Origin: JALVIU01 sp964462295
GTDB lineage: Bacteria > Atribacterota > JALVIU01
Reading direction: 5' to 3'
Assembly (NCBI GenBank): GCA_964462295.1
Contig: CAYWXH010000025.1
Coordinates: 1 to 21,904 of the forward strand
Length of the DNA stretch: 21,904 nucleotides
A model generated the notes under the pieces. The model was given only the letters and a program-made list of their open reading frames with translations. It had not been told where the DNA came from and ran no database searches. Position 1 is the first letter of the stretch; the number at the start of each line of letters is the position of its first letter. The position numbers were made by a program, and so were the translations under genes. Shown piece by piece: positions 1-6,706 of this stretch.

Positions 1-190
1 GAATCCGCCAGGGGTCGTGGCAACCTGTGGGCCCCTATGGTTTGTCATTGCGAGCCTGCGTAGGGTGTGTGGCAATCTGCGGGGCCCCACACCTTGTCAT
101 TGCGAGGCCCTGGTAGGGGCCGTGGCAATCTGTGGACCCTAAGTCTTGTCATTGCGAGGGGGCTGCTTTTTAGCCCCGTGGCAATCTCTC
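1..190. repeat. Array of REP-like palindromic repeats, period about 52 bp
   Basis: Four imperfect copies of a palindromic element. The left half-site TTGTCATTGCGAG starts at 42, 94 and 146, exactly 52 bp apart. The right half-site CGTGGCAATCTG (with variants) starts at about 16, 68, 121 and 177. ATTGC and GCAAT at the outer ends are complementary, so each unit can fold into a long hairpin. The interior differs between copies but keeps its own stem: GGGGCT (159-164) pairs with AGCCCC (172-177), and GGCCC pairs with GGGCC in the third copy. The first copy lacks its left half and is cut by the window edge. The array is clearly richer in GC than the genes beside it. Similar TTGTCATTGCGAG...GGCAATCT elements are known as dispersed intergenic repeats in many bacteria. 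No gene is visible here. Confidence 0.85.
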
Positions 191-227
191 TTTTGTGATA
201 AAATAGCAAAATTACTCTAATAAAGGA

Positions 228-1004
228 CTAAAGAGGGGTATTATTTAATTCATCTATAAGCCTTAAGCCCTCAAGGGTTAGATTGGAATTTATCTCATTA
301 ATACATTTGCTCTCTAAAGAAACGATCTTGGCAAGCCCTCCTGTGGCTACTACAAAAATATCTTCTGTTTGCATCTCTTTTTTGAACCTCTGAATAATAC
401 CATCTACCAAGGAAACATAACCAAACATAAGTCCTGATTGCATACCGGCTATAGTATTTTTCCCTATGGAAGATTTTGGAAAAAAAAGGGGGATCTGGGG
501 AAGTTTTGCTGTTTTTTCAGTAAGAGACTCTACAGAGAGAATAAGACCTGGGGCTATAGCCCCTCCTAAATATTCTCCATCTCTACTTATAGCACAAAAA
601 GTCGTAGCTGTGCCAAAATCTACTATTATAAGAGGACCACCATAAAGTTCATATCCTGCCATAGCGTTTACCAATCTATCTGCACCAAGTTCAAATGGAT
701 TATCTATCTTTAACCTTATATTTTTCTTTATATTTGCATTGACAAAAAGTGGCTTCAATTTAAAATACTTTTGTATCATGTTTTCAAATATAGATGTAAG
801 GATAGGGACAACTGAAGAGACTACCACCCTTTTTATAAAAGGATATTTTATATTATTGTGCTCAAGTAGATAAGAGAGTAAAACCCAATATTCATCTTCT
901 GTTTTTTTCTTATCTGTTGCCATTCTAAAGGAAAAAAGAAGTTCTCTCTTTTTATAAACACCTATAACTATATGGGTATTTCCTATATCTACAACAAGTA
1001 ACAT
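228..1004 (-). CDS. coaX: Type III pantothenate kinase
   Basis: Phosphorylates pantothenate with ATP, the first step of coenzyme A synthesis; cytoplasmic. The 258-residue protein has the usual length for the family and the full set of ASKHA-fold signatures: DIGNT at residues 6-10 (phosphate loop), GADR at 107-110 (pantothenate and catalytic Asp region), and VDFGTATT at 128-134 followed by the GGAIAPG segment near 147-153. The ATG start puts the DIGNT motif at the very N-terminus as expected, and the gene lies 3 bp after the NUDIX gene stop, so they are very likely co-transcribed. It is the last gene of the minus-strand series before the palindromic repeat array. Assignment is firm. Confidence 0.96.
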   Translation of the reverse strand: MLLVVDIGNTHIVIGVYKKRELLFSFRMATDKKKTEDEYWVLLSYLLEHNNIKYPFIKRVVVSSVVPILTSIFENMIQKYFKLKPLFVNANIKKNIRLKIDNPFELGADRLVNAMAGYELYGGPLIIVDFGTATTFCAISRDGEYLGGAIAPGLILSVESLTEKTAKLPQIPLFFPKSSIGKNTIAGMQSGLMFGYVSLVDGIIQRFKKEMQTEDIFVVATGGLAKIVSLESKCINEINSNLTLEGLRLIDELNNTPL

Positions 1005-1007
1005 ACC

Positions 1008-1460
1008 TTATACCACCTCTATATTTTTTTCTATAAGCTCCTCTTTCTCATTATACCAAAATGTAGCAAAAAAAGGGATGTCAGAAAAAATATACGGAAG
1101 AAGATACTTATCACCTGGTGGCATATCAAGGGAATAGATATTATCCTTCTTTATCCAATAAAGAGTACCTTCTCCGCCTGATACTATCTTTCCCTCAAAG
1201 GTATTTGAGTAAAATATAAAAACTATCCACTCCTCTTTTTCCCCATAGTGAATGGCAGTACCTACATATTTTACCTTTCCCAAGATAAGACCTGTTTCTT
1301 CTCTTATCTCTCTTCTTACGCAAGATACAGGGTCTTCTCCTTTTTCTATCTTTCCACCTGGTGGCACAAACTTACCCAAATCTGGAGAATGATTCCTCTT
1401 TAAAAATAAAAAACCTTCCCTACCTTCTATATAGCATACTACAGAAGGTATTATCTTCAT
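1008..1460 (-). CDS. NUDIX hydrolase (MutT-like, possible 8-oxo-(d)GTP diphosphatase)
   Basis: Hydrolyses a nucleoside diphosphate linked to another group; the substrate is not fixed by sequence. The 150-residue protein carries a complete Nudix box at residues 36-58: G36, E42, then REIREETGL, with the catalytic and metal-binding glutamates E51, E54 and E55 present. The region before the box (FLFLKRNHSPDLGKFVPPGG) resembles MutT/8-oxo-dGTPase enzymes that sanitise the nucleotide pool. The start codon overlaps the stop of the HIT gene by 4 bp (ATGA type), showing translational coupling. With the HIT protein and RdgB nearby, this gives three nucleotide-cleaning enzymes within 4 kb. Family is certain, substrate is inferred. 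Confidence 0.92.
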   Translation of the reverse strand: MKIIPSVVCYIEGREGFLFLKRNHSPDLGKFVPPGGKIEKGEDPVSCVRREIREETGLILGKVKYVGTAIHYGEKEEWIVFIFYSNTFEGKIVSGGEGTLYWIKKDNIYSLDMPPGDKYLLPYIFSDIPFFATFWYNEKEELIEKNIEVV

Positions 1461-1948
1461 ATTATCTTTGCAAACTCCTTCCGTAGTTTATCCCGTGTTG
1501 TAAGAGGGTCTTCCACTATCACCTTCGCACCACCAAGTACATCCATAAAACTTAGTTCATTTTTATAGCGAGGTACTATATGAAGGTGTATATGAGGAAT
1601 ACTTGCACCACTACATGGTCCCAAATTAAACCCTACATTAAAACCGCAAGGGCCATATTCCTTATCTAAAATTTTCTTTACCTCGATAGTTAGTTCAAAA
1701 AATCTAAGTGCCTCATCTCTTGTAAGCTCCTCAAGAGATGTAACATGTCTCTTTGGGAAAATCATTATATGGCCAGGATTGTAAGGGTAAAGATTTAATG
1801 CTATTGCAAACTTTTCTCCCTCCCACAAGAGAGTGTCTGTAACTCTTTCATCATGGGTGATAAGTGCACATAAAATGCAATCTACATGGGGTCTTTTTCC
1901 TTTGACATATTCACCCTTTGAAGGCACAAGAATATTTTTTCTTTTCAC
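1457..1948 (-). CDS. HIT family nucleotide hydrolase/phosphorylase
   Basis: Histidine-triad protein acting on dinucleoside polyphosphates or nucleotide phosphoramidates. I place the start at a GTG (1948-1946), because a strong GGGAGGG site lies 5 nt before it; the frame stays open further upstream but would overlap the radical SAM gene. This gives 163 residues. The triad H119-I-H121-L-H123 (PHIHLHIVPRY) holds the catalytic histidine. Cys24 and Cys27 with histidines further on suggest a structural zinc site, as in Ap4A phosphorylase-like HIT proteins. The start lies just after the TAA of the preceding gene. Family assignment is firm; the exact substrate is open. Confidence 0.93.
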   Translation of the reverse strand: MKRKNILVPSKGEYVKGKRPHVDCILCALITHDERVTDTLLWEGEKFAIALNLYPYNPGHIMIFPKRHVTSLEELTRDEALRFFELTIEVKKILDKEYGPCGFNVGFNLGPCSGASIPHIHLHIVPRYKNELSFMDVLGGAKVIVEDPLTTRDKLRKEFAKII

Positions 1949-1949
1949 A

Positions 1950-2876
1950 TTATCCCTCCCACTCTTGAATCCAACCATTCTCAAGTCCAATCTCTTTAAG
2001 ATAAGAGACAGCCTCTTCAAACTCCTCTTTAGTAATCTTTCGGTCTATCTTGGGAAACTCTAAAGCCTTATAGGCAGGAAAATATTGACTCATAAGACTT
2101 ATATAGGTATAAGGGGATATCTCATTATATATAAATTCAAGTACTTCCTTCGTAGAACTTATATTGTTGGGTAGTATAAGATGCCTTATGATAAGGCCTC
2201 TTTTTGCTATTCCTTCATCATCTAAGATAAGGTCCCCTACCTGTTTATACATGAATTTAGCTGCATCTATTACATATTCTTTATAATTAGGGGCCAAAGA
2301 ATATTTAACGGCATAACTATTATCAAAATATCTTATATCTGTAAGGTAGATATCAACAATACCAGAAAGTAAAGTGAGCCCATCTTTTACCTCATATCCG
2401 CTCGTATTCCATACTATAGGGATAGTCAATCCATTTTTTGCAGCAATATAAATAGCACTTATGATCTGGAATATATAGTGTGTAGGGGTTACTAAATTTA
2501 TATTGTGGGCACCTCGTTTTTGAAGGTCTAACATATATCTTGCAAGTTCTTCTATACTAACTTTTTTACCTATACCTAATTGGCTTATAGGGTAGTTCTG
2601 ACAATAAACACAGCGTAGATTGCACCATGTAAAGAAGATAGTTCCTGAACCTCGGTAGCCACTTATAGGGGGCTCTTCTCCAAAGTGAAGATTATGACTT
2701 GCAACATATATATCATCTGCTGCTCTACAGATACCCCTTTCGCCTTCTGATCTTTTCGCCCTACACCTTCTTGGGCAAAGAATGCAAGGAGAAAAGAACC
2801 TCCTTGCATTCTCAATCCTTTCTTCAAAGAGCCCCTTTTCCAAAAGGACTCTATATGAAGGATAAGGGATATCCAT
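1950..2876 (-). CDS. Radical SAM protein, PflA/PflX-like (COG1313 type)
   Basis: Radical SAM enzyme of about 308 residues. The cluster motif is C85-x3-C89-x2-C92 (CNLRCVYC), followed by QN. An N-terminal cysteine set (C31, C34, C38 and C50) could hold a second metal or FeS site, as in PflX-type activase-like proteins. The middle contains the usual NLVTPTHY and LTDIRYF strands of the TIM barrel. It resembles pyruvate formate-lyase activating enzyme-like proteins whose substrate is unknown in most bacteria. No glycyl-radical enzyme is visible in this window, so the target is unclear. It lies 12 bp downstream of the disulfide oxidoreductase gene and touches the HIT gene, so it belongs to the same operon. 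Its Shine-Dalgarno site is weak. Confidence 0.88.
   Translation of the reverse strand: MDIPYPSYRVLLEKGLFEERIENARRFFSPCILCPRRCRAKRSEGERGICRAADDIYVASHNLHFGEEPPISGYRGSGTIFFTWCNLRCVYCQNYPISQLGIGKKVSIEELARYMLDLQKRGAHNINLVTPTHYIFQIISAIYIAAKNGLTIPIVWNTSGYEVKDGLTLLSGIVDIYLTDIRYFDNSYAVKYSLAPNYKEYVIDAAKFMYKQVGDLILDDEGIAKRGLIIRHLILPNNISSTKEVLEFIYNEISPYTYISLMSQYFPAYKALEFPKIDRKITKEEFEEAVSYLKEIGLENGWIQEWEG
1954..1960 (-). promoter_or_regulatory. Ribosome binding site fixing the GTG start of the HIT gene
   Basis: GGGAGGG, followed by a 5-nt spacer and GTG at 1948. It sits inside the last codons of the radical SAM gene and favours this start over any longer reading of the frame. Confidence 0.75.
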
Positions 2877-2888
2877 AAATAATATACT

Positions 2889-3563
2889 CTATGCCTTTAC
2901 CGCCTGAAGGACATACTCTAAATAAGGTTCTTCAGGATATGCACCTACAAATTCTACACTATCATTTATTACAATCTTTGGCACACCCTCTACCCCATAT
3001 CTCTCAGAAAGATGCGGAAATTCTATAGCTTCCACCATATCACCTCTCACATAATCTGATTCTATTGCCATCATATGAGCCATTCTCACGGCCTTTGGAC
3101 AATATGGGCAAGTTGGGGTAACAAATACCTGAATATGGATATTTTTATCAATCTGAGTAAGCTTATCCTTTGTGGCCTGGCTCAGAGAAGTTTCACCTCT
3201 TGATACATCAATAATATCTTCAAGAACGGAAGAAAATTCATATCCAGATGGTATCCCAAAGAATCTTATACCATAATCTTTATCTGGTCTTTGTATAATA
3301 AGTGCTGGAATTTTATCGATTCCCAACTCTTTGGCTAAAGACTCCTCTTCTAAGAAATCGTGTACCTCTAAGCTCAACTTTGGAGAAAGTGTTACCAACT
3401 CATCTAAGAGCTCATGTGTAGTCTTACAATATGGACACTCACCAGATGGCATAATTATAGCCCCTTCACGCTGAGTAAAAAATACAAACTTCACATCCTC
3501 TATCAATTCCTGTTCAAATTTTTTCCTCAAAAAATCTTTATCTTTTTCGGAAATAAGTCCCAT
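2889..3563 (-). CDS. Protein disulfide oxidoreductase with two glutaredoxin/thioredoxin folds (PDO)
   Basis: Cytoplasmic thiol-disulfide oxidoreductase of 224 residues made of two thioredoxin-like units. Each unit has its own CPYC active site, at C43-C46 and C152-C155, and its own cis-proline loop (KIPAL near 86 and GVPKI near 195). This double-CPYC build is that of the PDO family (glutaredoxin-like domain protein), first known from Pyrococcus and found in Thermotoga and Aquifex, where it forms and shuffles disulfides in intracellular proteins. A GGAGG site about 9 nt before the ATG supports the start. It is the first gene after the tRNA terminator and heads PDO-radical SAM-HIT-NUDIX-coaX; I see no clean promoter directly before it. 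Confidence 0.93.
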   Translation of the reverse strand: MGLISEKDKDFLRKKFEQELIEDVKFVFFTQREGAIIMPSGECPYCKTTHELLDELVTLSPKLSLEVHDFLEEESLAKELGIDKIPALIIQRPDKDYGIRFFGIPSGYEFSSVLEDIIDVSRGETSLSQATKDKLTQIDKNIHIQVFVTPTCPYCPKAVRMAHMMAIESDYVRGDMVEAIEFPHLSERYGVEGVPKIVINDSVEFVGAYPEEPYLEYVLQAVKA

Positions 3564-3594
3564 CTTAAAACCTCCTGATTTACTTTATTGTCAT

Positions 3595-3624
3595 AATATA
3601 AAAGCCCTGGCAAAATCCAGGGCT
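3595..3624 (-). terminator. Intrinsic terminator after the tRNA operon
   Basis: A perfect 8-bp stem, AGCCCTGG (3624-3617) with CCAGGGCT (3610-3603), encloses a 6-nt loop and is followed on the minus strand by CTTTTATATT. It lies 15 nt after the 3' end of tRNA-Leu and before the disulfide oxidoreductase gene. Confidence 0.85.
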
Positions 3625-3638
3625 CCTATCCCTCCGTA

Positions 3639-3720
3639 TGCGAGAGGCGGGAGTCGAACCCGCATGGGTCTCCCCACTGGATCCTAAGTCCAGCGCGTCT
3701 ACCAGTTCCGCCACCCTCGC
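3639..3720 (-). tRNA. tRNA-Leu (TAG anticodon)
   Basis: Seven-base-pair acceptor stem GCGAGGG with CTCTCGC (one G-U pair), discriminator A at 3639, anticodon loop CTTAGGA giving TAG, a class II variable arm (about TGGGGAGACCCATG) and a T-loop GGTTCGACTCC. No CCA is encoded; the bases after the discriminator are TAC. It is the last of six tRNA genes and is followed by a terminator. Confidence 0.97.
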
Positions 3721-3731
3721 TCTGTTTCTAA

Positions 3732-3768
3732 AAAGAATAGCTATAGGGTTTTCCTATAGCTATTCTTT
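3732..3768 (-). terminator. 16-bp perfect hairpin between tRNA-Lys and tRNA-Leu (possible terminator or processing site)
   Basis: The arms 3732-3747 and 3753-3768 are perfectly complementary over 16 bp, with a 5-nt loop. On the minus strand the 3' arm runs into a short T-run (TTCTTTTTAG), so it could act as a partial intrinsic terminator that lowers tRNA-Leu expression, or as a processing signal in the tRNA precursor. The stem is AT-rich, which weakens the terminator reading. It fills most of the 49-bp gap. Confidence 0.45.
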
Positions 3769-3769
3769 A

Positions 3770-3842
3770 TGAGCCGTACAGGATTCGAACCTGTGACACC
3801 CGGATTAAAAGTCCGGTGCTCTACCAGCTGAGCTAACGGCCC
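3770..3842 (-). tRNA. tRNA-Lys (TTT anticodon)
   Basis: Acceptor GGGCCGT with ACGGCTC (one G-U pair), discriminator A at 3770, D-arm with GCTCAGCTGGTAGAGC, anticodon stem CCGGA/TCCGG around CTTTTAA giving TTT, and T-loop GGTTCGAATCC. No CCA is encoded (TAA follows the discriminator). Confidence 0.97.
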
Positions 3843-3858
3843 TCAATATTTGATTTAG

Positions 3859-3933
3859 GGTGAATGGTGGGACTTGAACCCACAACCCCTGGAGCCACAG
3901 TCCAGTGCTCTAACCAATTGAGCTACACTCACC
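3859..3933 (-). tRNA. tRNA-His (GTG anticodon)
   Basis: Anticodon stem CTGGA/TCCAG around CTGTGGC gives GTG. The gene encodes the extra G-1 (3933) facing discriminator C73 (3859), the identity element of bacterial tRNA-His. Acceptor GTGAGTG pairs with CATTCAC (one G-U pair). No CCA is encoded. Confidence 0.97.
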
Positions 3934-3949
3934 ACAAACCTCTCCTACA

Positions 3950-4023
<74 letters not shown>

Positions 4024-4032
4024 GTACAAAAA

Positions 4033-4105
4033 AGCGGGAAACGGGATTCGAACCCGCGACACTCGGCTTGGAAGGCCGATGCTCTACCAACTGAGCTATT
4101 CCCGC
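4033..4105 (-). tRNA. tRNA-Gly (TCC anticodon)
   Basis: Acceptor GCGGGAA with TTCCCGC, discriminator T (4033), as is common for bacterial tRNA-Gly. Anticodon stem TCGGC/GCCGA encloses CTTCCAA, giving TCC. No CCA is encoded. Only one base separates its 5' end from the encoded CCA of tRNA-Pro. Confidence 0.97.
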
Positions 4106-4106
4106 A

Positions 4107-4184
4107 TGGTCGGGGCGAGAGGACTCGAACCTCCGACCCCCTGCTCCCAAGGCAGGTGCGCTAACCAAACTGCGCTACGCCCCG
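4107..4184 (-). tRNA. tRNA-Pro (TGG anticodon), with encoded CCA
   Basis: Acceptor CGGGGCG with CGCCCCG, discriminator A (4110), then CCA at 4109-4107. Anticodon stem CCTGC/GCAGG encloses CTTGGGA, giving TGG. First gene of the tRNA operon, about 13 nt after the predicted transcription start. It is the only one of the six tRNAs with an encoded CCA end. Confidence 0.97.
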
Positions 4185-4204
4185 TTCTTCTTTGTGCAAG
4201 ATAT

Positions 4205-4233
4205 ATCCTACCATAGAAGTGTTATTTTGTCAA
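4205..4233 (-). promoter_or_regulatory. Consensus promoter of the tRNA operon, inside the end of rdgB
   Basis: On the minus strand, TTGACA (4233-4228) is followed by a 17-bp spacer and TAGGAT (4210-4205). The predicted start is near 4198, about 13 nt before tRNA-Pro. The -35 box overlaps the rdgB stop codon (4232-4230). Confidence 0.8.
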
Positions 4234-4826
4234 GAAACCAAATTCAAATTTTGAGAATAATTCCTAAGAATTTCTCCAACCTTCATAAAAGCCCTTGCTC
4301 TATGGCTTATCCTATTTTTTATACTAGAAAGTTCTGCAAATGTTTTTTCATATTCAGGTACATAAAAAACAGGATCAAAACCAAAACCACCTTCTCCTTT
4401 AGGGGTAAAATCTATATAACCCTCTACCTCTCCTCTTACGACCTCTACATCTCCATTTGGATAGGAAATTGCTACTACACAGACAAATTTAGCGCTCCTT
4501 TGCTCCCATTCTACCCCCTCTAATAGTTTTAAAAGCTTTTCAATTCTCTCCTTGTCAGAAGGGGCAAAACGAGAGGAATATATGCCAGGTGCCCCATTAA
4601 GGTAGTCAACTACCAATCCAGAATCATCAGCCAAAGAAAGCTCTCCTGTACAGGCCAATGCTGATTTTGCCTTTTTTATTGCATTTTCCTCAAATGTTTT
4701 TCCATCTTCTACTACCTCTGGACATACATCAGGAAGGGGAACTATATGGAAAGGAATATTAGCTAATATCTCTTTTATCTCTTCAAGCTTATGCAAATTT
4801 CTAGTAGCTATCACTACTTCTTTCAT
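4230..4826 (-). CDS. rdgB: XTP/dITP diphosphatase (Ham1/RdgB family)
   Basis: Removes non-canonical purine triphosphates (ITP, dITP, XTP) by cutting to the monophosphate plus pyrophosphate; cytoplasmic. The 198-residue protein is of normal length and shows the family blocks in order: ATRNLHKLEE at 7-16, LADDSGLVVDYLNGAPG at 65-81 with the metal-binding and catalytic Asp pair (D67-D68), GFGFDPVFYVPE at about 147-158, and SHRARAF at 174-180. Its ATG overlaps the rph stop in an ATGA arrangement, so the two are translationally coupled; rph-rdgB pairs occur in several bacterial groups. Its last codons carry the -35 box of the tRNA promoter. Confidence 0.96.
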   Translation of the reverse strand: MKEVVIATRNLHKLEEIKEILANIPFHIVPLPDVCPEVVEDGKTFEENAIKKAKSALACTGELSLADDSGLVVDYLNGAPGIYSSRFAPSDKERIEKLLKLLEGVEWEQRSAKFVCVVAISYPNGDVEVVRGEVEGYIDFTPKGEGGFGFDPVFYVPEYEKTFAELSSIKNRISHRARAFMKVGEILRNYSQNLNLVS

Positions 4827-5572
4827 AAGTTTAATCCTACCTCTTTAAAAATTTGGCTTACAAGGTCCCTCTCTTTTTTTATAATGAGTCCTATACCCTT
4901 TTCTGCAATCTTAAAAAGTTCTCTAAACTCATCTTCACTAAATGGCTCCCCTTCTGCAGTTGCCTGAATATCTGCTATTTTACCTGCCCCTGTAAGAGAG
5001 ATATTCATATCCACCTCTGCCATGTTATCTTCCTCTGCAGATAGGTCTAAGAGTCTCTCTCCTTGTACAATACCTACACTTATAGCAGCAAGATAGTCCT
5101 TTATAGGAAATCTTTTAAACCACTTCTTTTTATAATATTTATATGATGCATCTACCAAAGCCAAAAAACCTGCATTCACAGAGGCGGTTCTTGTTCCTCC
5201 ATCTGCCTGAAGAATATCACAGTCTATCCAGATAGTTCTTTCTCCTAATGCCCTTAAATCAACTATAGTTCTCAGAGACCTTCCAATAATTCTTTGGATT
5301 TCTTGGCTTCTTCCTGAGACAAATCCCTTTACAGCATCTCTCATATTTCGTGTTTTAGTAGCACGAGGCACCATGGAATATTCCGCTGTAATCCAACCTG
5401 TACCACTTCCTTTTAGAAAGGGTGGTACCTTGTTCTCAATAGATGCTGTAGCAAGTACAATAGTGTCCCCTAACTGAAAAAGGACTGAACCTTCTGCAAA
5501 TTTGTTGTAATTTCTTATCACTTTTATCTTTCTAAGTTCTTGTTTTCCCCTTCCATCCCGTCTTATGAACAT
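4823..5572 (-). CDS. rph: Ribonuclease PH
   Basis: Phosphorolytic 3'-5' exoribonuclease that trims tRNA precursors at the 3' end. The 249-residue protein carries the family signatures GRSQEIQRIIGRSLR (87-101), CDILQADGGTRTAS (118-131) and DLSAEEDNMAEVDMN (176-190, containing the catalytic metal-binding acidic residues). The N-terminus MFIRRDGR is close to the canonical start. Five of the six tRNA genes just downstream lack an encoded CCA, so 3' trimming and CCA addition must operate in this cell. The gene ends in a 4-bp overlap with rdgB and starts 2 bp after ispA. Confidence 0.97.
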   Translation of the reverse strand: MFIRRDGRGKQELRKIKVIRNYNKFAEGSVLFQLGDTIVLATASIENKVPPFLKGSGTGWITAEYSMVPRATKTRNMRDAVKGFVSGRSQEIQRIIGRSLRTIVDLRALGERTIWIDCDILQADGGTRTASVNAGFLALVDASYKYYKKKWFKRFPIKDYLAAISVGIVQGERLLDLSAEEDNMAEVDMNISLTGAGKIADIQATAEGEPFSEDEFRELFKIAEKGIGLIIKKERDLVSQIFKEVGLNL

Positions 5573-5574
5573 AA

Positions 5575-6468
5575 TTAGTAGCTCCTATCTCTTATAAAAA
5601 TTGCAAGTTCTTTTAAAAACCAAGCTCGATCCCCAAATCCCTCAATATAGTTAAGTGCCTTATCTATCCTATCATGTAGCTCTTTTTTTGCCTTATCCAT
5701 ACCAAAAAGTAATGGATATGTAGCTTTTTTATTCTTCTCATCACTACCTACAGGTTTACCCATAAGTTTTTCATCACCTTCTATATCCAATATATCATCC
5801 TTTATCTGAAATGCAATACCTATCTCTTCACCAAACTTCGATAAAGAATCTAACGCTTCTCCCCCCATTCCTCCGATTATAGCCCCTATCTCAAGAGAGG
5901 CTCTTATAAGATCAGCTGTCTTATGGGTATGAATAAAAAGCAAGTCTTCATAGCTTATGTCTTTCCCTTCAGATAGTAAATCCATTATTTCTCCACCCAC
6001 AAGACCCCTACTTCCCAAAGTACGTGTAATAATACCTGTAATTTTAACTATACTATCTGGGGAAACAGACCAATTTACCCCTTCATATGATATAAGTCTC
6101 ATTCCCTCGGCAAATAAGGCATCTCCACATAGGATAGCTACATCTTCTGAGAAGGCCTTATGACATGTAGGCCTCCCTCTACGAAAATCATCATTATCAA
6201 GTGCGGGCAGATCATCATGTATAAGGGAAAATGTATGAATAAGTTCAATTCCACAAGCTGCAGGAATTGCCTTTGTATATCCTCCCGTATACATCTCTTC
6301 TCCAAAAAGTGTAAGTATCGGTCTTATCCTTTTCCCTCCTGAAAAAACAGCATATCTCATCGCCTTATGGAGGATAGTGGGCTTATCATCTTCTTTTGGC
6401 AAAAAACTATCCAGATACTTATCTATTAACTCTTTTTTTGTCTTTAAATACTCTCTAAACCTATTCAT
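5575..6468 (-). CDS. ispA: Polyprenyl synthetase, likely (2E,6E)-farnesyl diphosphate synthase
   Basis: Condenses isopentenyl diphosphate with allylic diphosphates to make farnesyl diphosphate, the precursor of undecaprenol and quinone chains. The 297-residue protein has GGKRIRP near 44-50, the first Asp-rich motif DDLPALD (85-91), HKTADLI near 182-188 and the second Asp-rich motif DDILD (224-228) followed by GKPVGSDEKNKKATYP. An aromatic residue (F80) five positions before the first motif fits a short-chain product. The ATG overlaps the xseB stop by 8 bp. The xseA-xseB-ispA order is widely conserved. Chain length (C15 or C20) cannot be fixed by eye. Confidence 0.93.
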   Translation of the reverse strand: MNRFREYLKTKKELIDKYLDSFLPKEDDKPTILHKAMRYAVFSGGKRIRPILTLFGEEMYTGGYTKAIPAACGIELIHTFSLIHDDLPALDNDDFRRGRPTCHKAFSEDVAILCGDALFAEGMRLISYEGVNWSVSPDSIVKITGIITRTLGSRGLVGGEIMDLLSEGKDISYEDLLFIHTHKTADLIRASLEIGAIIGGMGGEALDSLSKFGEEIGIAFQIKDDILDIEGDEKLMGKPVGSDEKNKKATYPLLFGMDKAKKELHDRIDKALNYIEGFGDRAWFLKELAIFIRDRSY

Positions 6469-6703
6469 TTTCTAAAAACTTCTCTACATCTATTTCTGAT
6501 ACTGAAAAATCCCCATCCTCTGAGATATTTACAACCTCTATTCTTTTTTCTGCATCATTTAAAATTTTAAGACATATACGAGAATATTTTATCCCCTCTT
6601 CATATAGTTTGAGCGAATCCTCAAGTGAAAGCTCTCCCATCTCAAGCCTATCTACAATCTCTTCTAATCTTCTAAATGCCTCTTCAAAGGAAATATCTTC
6701 CAT
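6461..6703 (-). CDS. xseB: Exodeoxyribonuclease VII small subunit
   Basis: Small helical subunit of exonuclease VII, which degrades single-stranded DNA from both ends; several copies wrap around XseA. At 80 residues it has the family length and the typical pattern SFEEAFRRLEEIVDRLEMGE near residues 5-24, then LSLEDSLKLYEEGIK and a helical tail. It follows xseA with a 3-bp gap and overlaps ispA by 8 bp, the standard operon order. Confidence 0.95.
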   Translation of the reverse strand: MEDISFEEAFRRLEEIVDRLEMGELSLEDSLKLYEEGIKYSRICLKILNDAEKRIEVVNISEDGDFSVSEIDVEKFLENE

Positions 6704-6706
6704 ATT

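Noticed and set aside
1..190. CRISPR array
   Set aside because: The unit is palindromic with a variable hairpin core rather than a fixed repeat plus unrelated spacer; copies are imperfect and no cas gene is visible.
1950..2020. A longer HIT protein starting upstream of 1948
   Set aside because: The extra residues would overlap the radical SAM gene and lack a ribosome site, while GGGAGGG is perfectly placed for the GTG.
3564..3638. Promoter for the disulfide oxidoreductase operon
   Set aside because: TATATT/TATTAT boxes exist in the terminator tail, but I found no -35 box at a proper distance.
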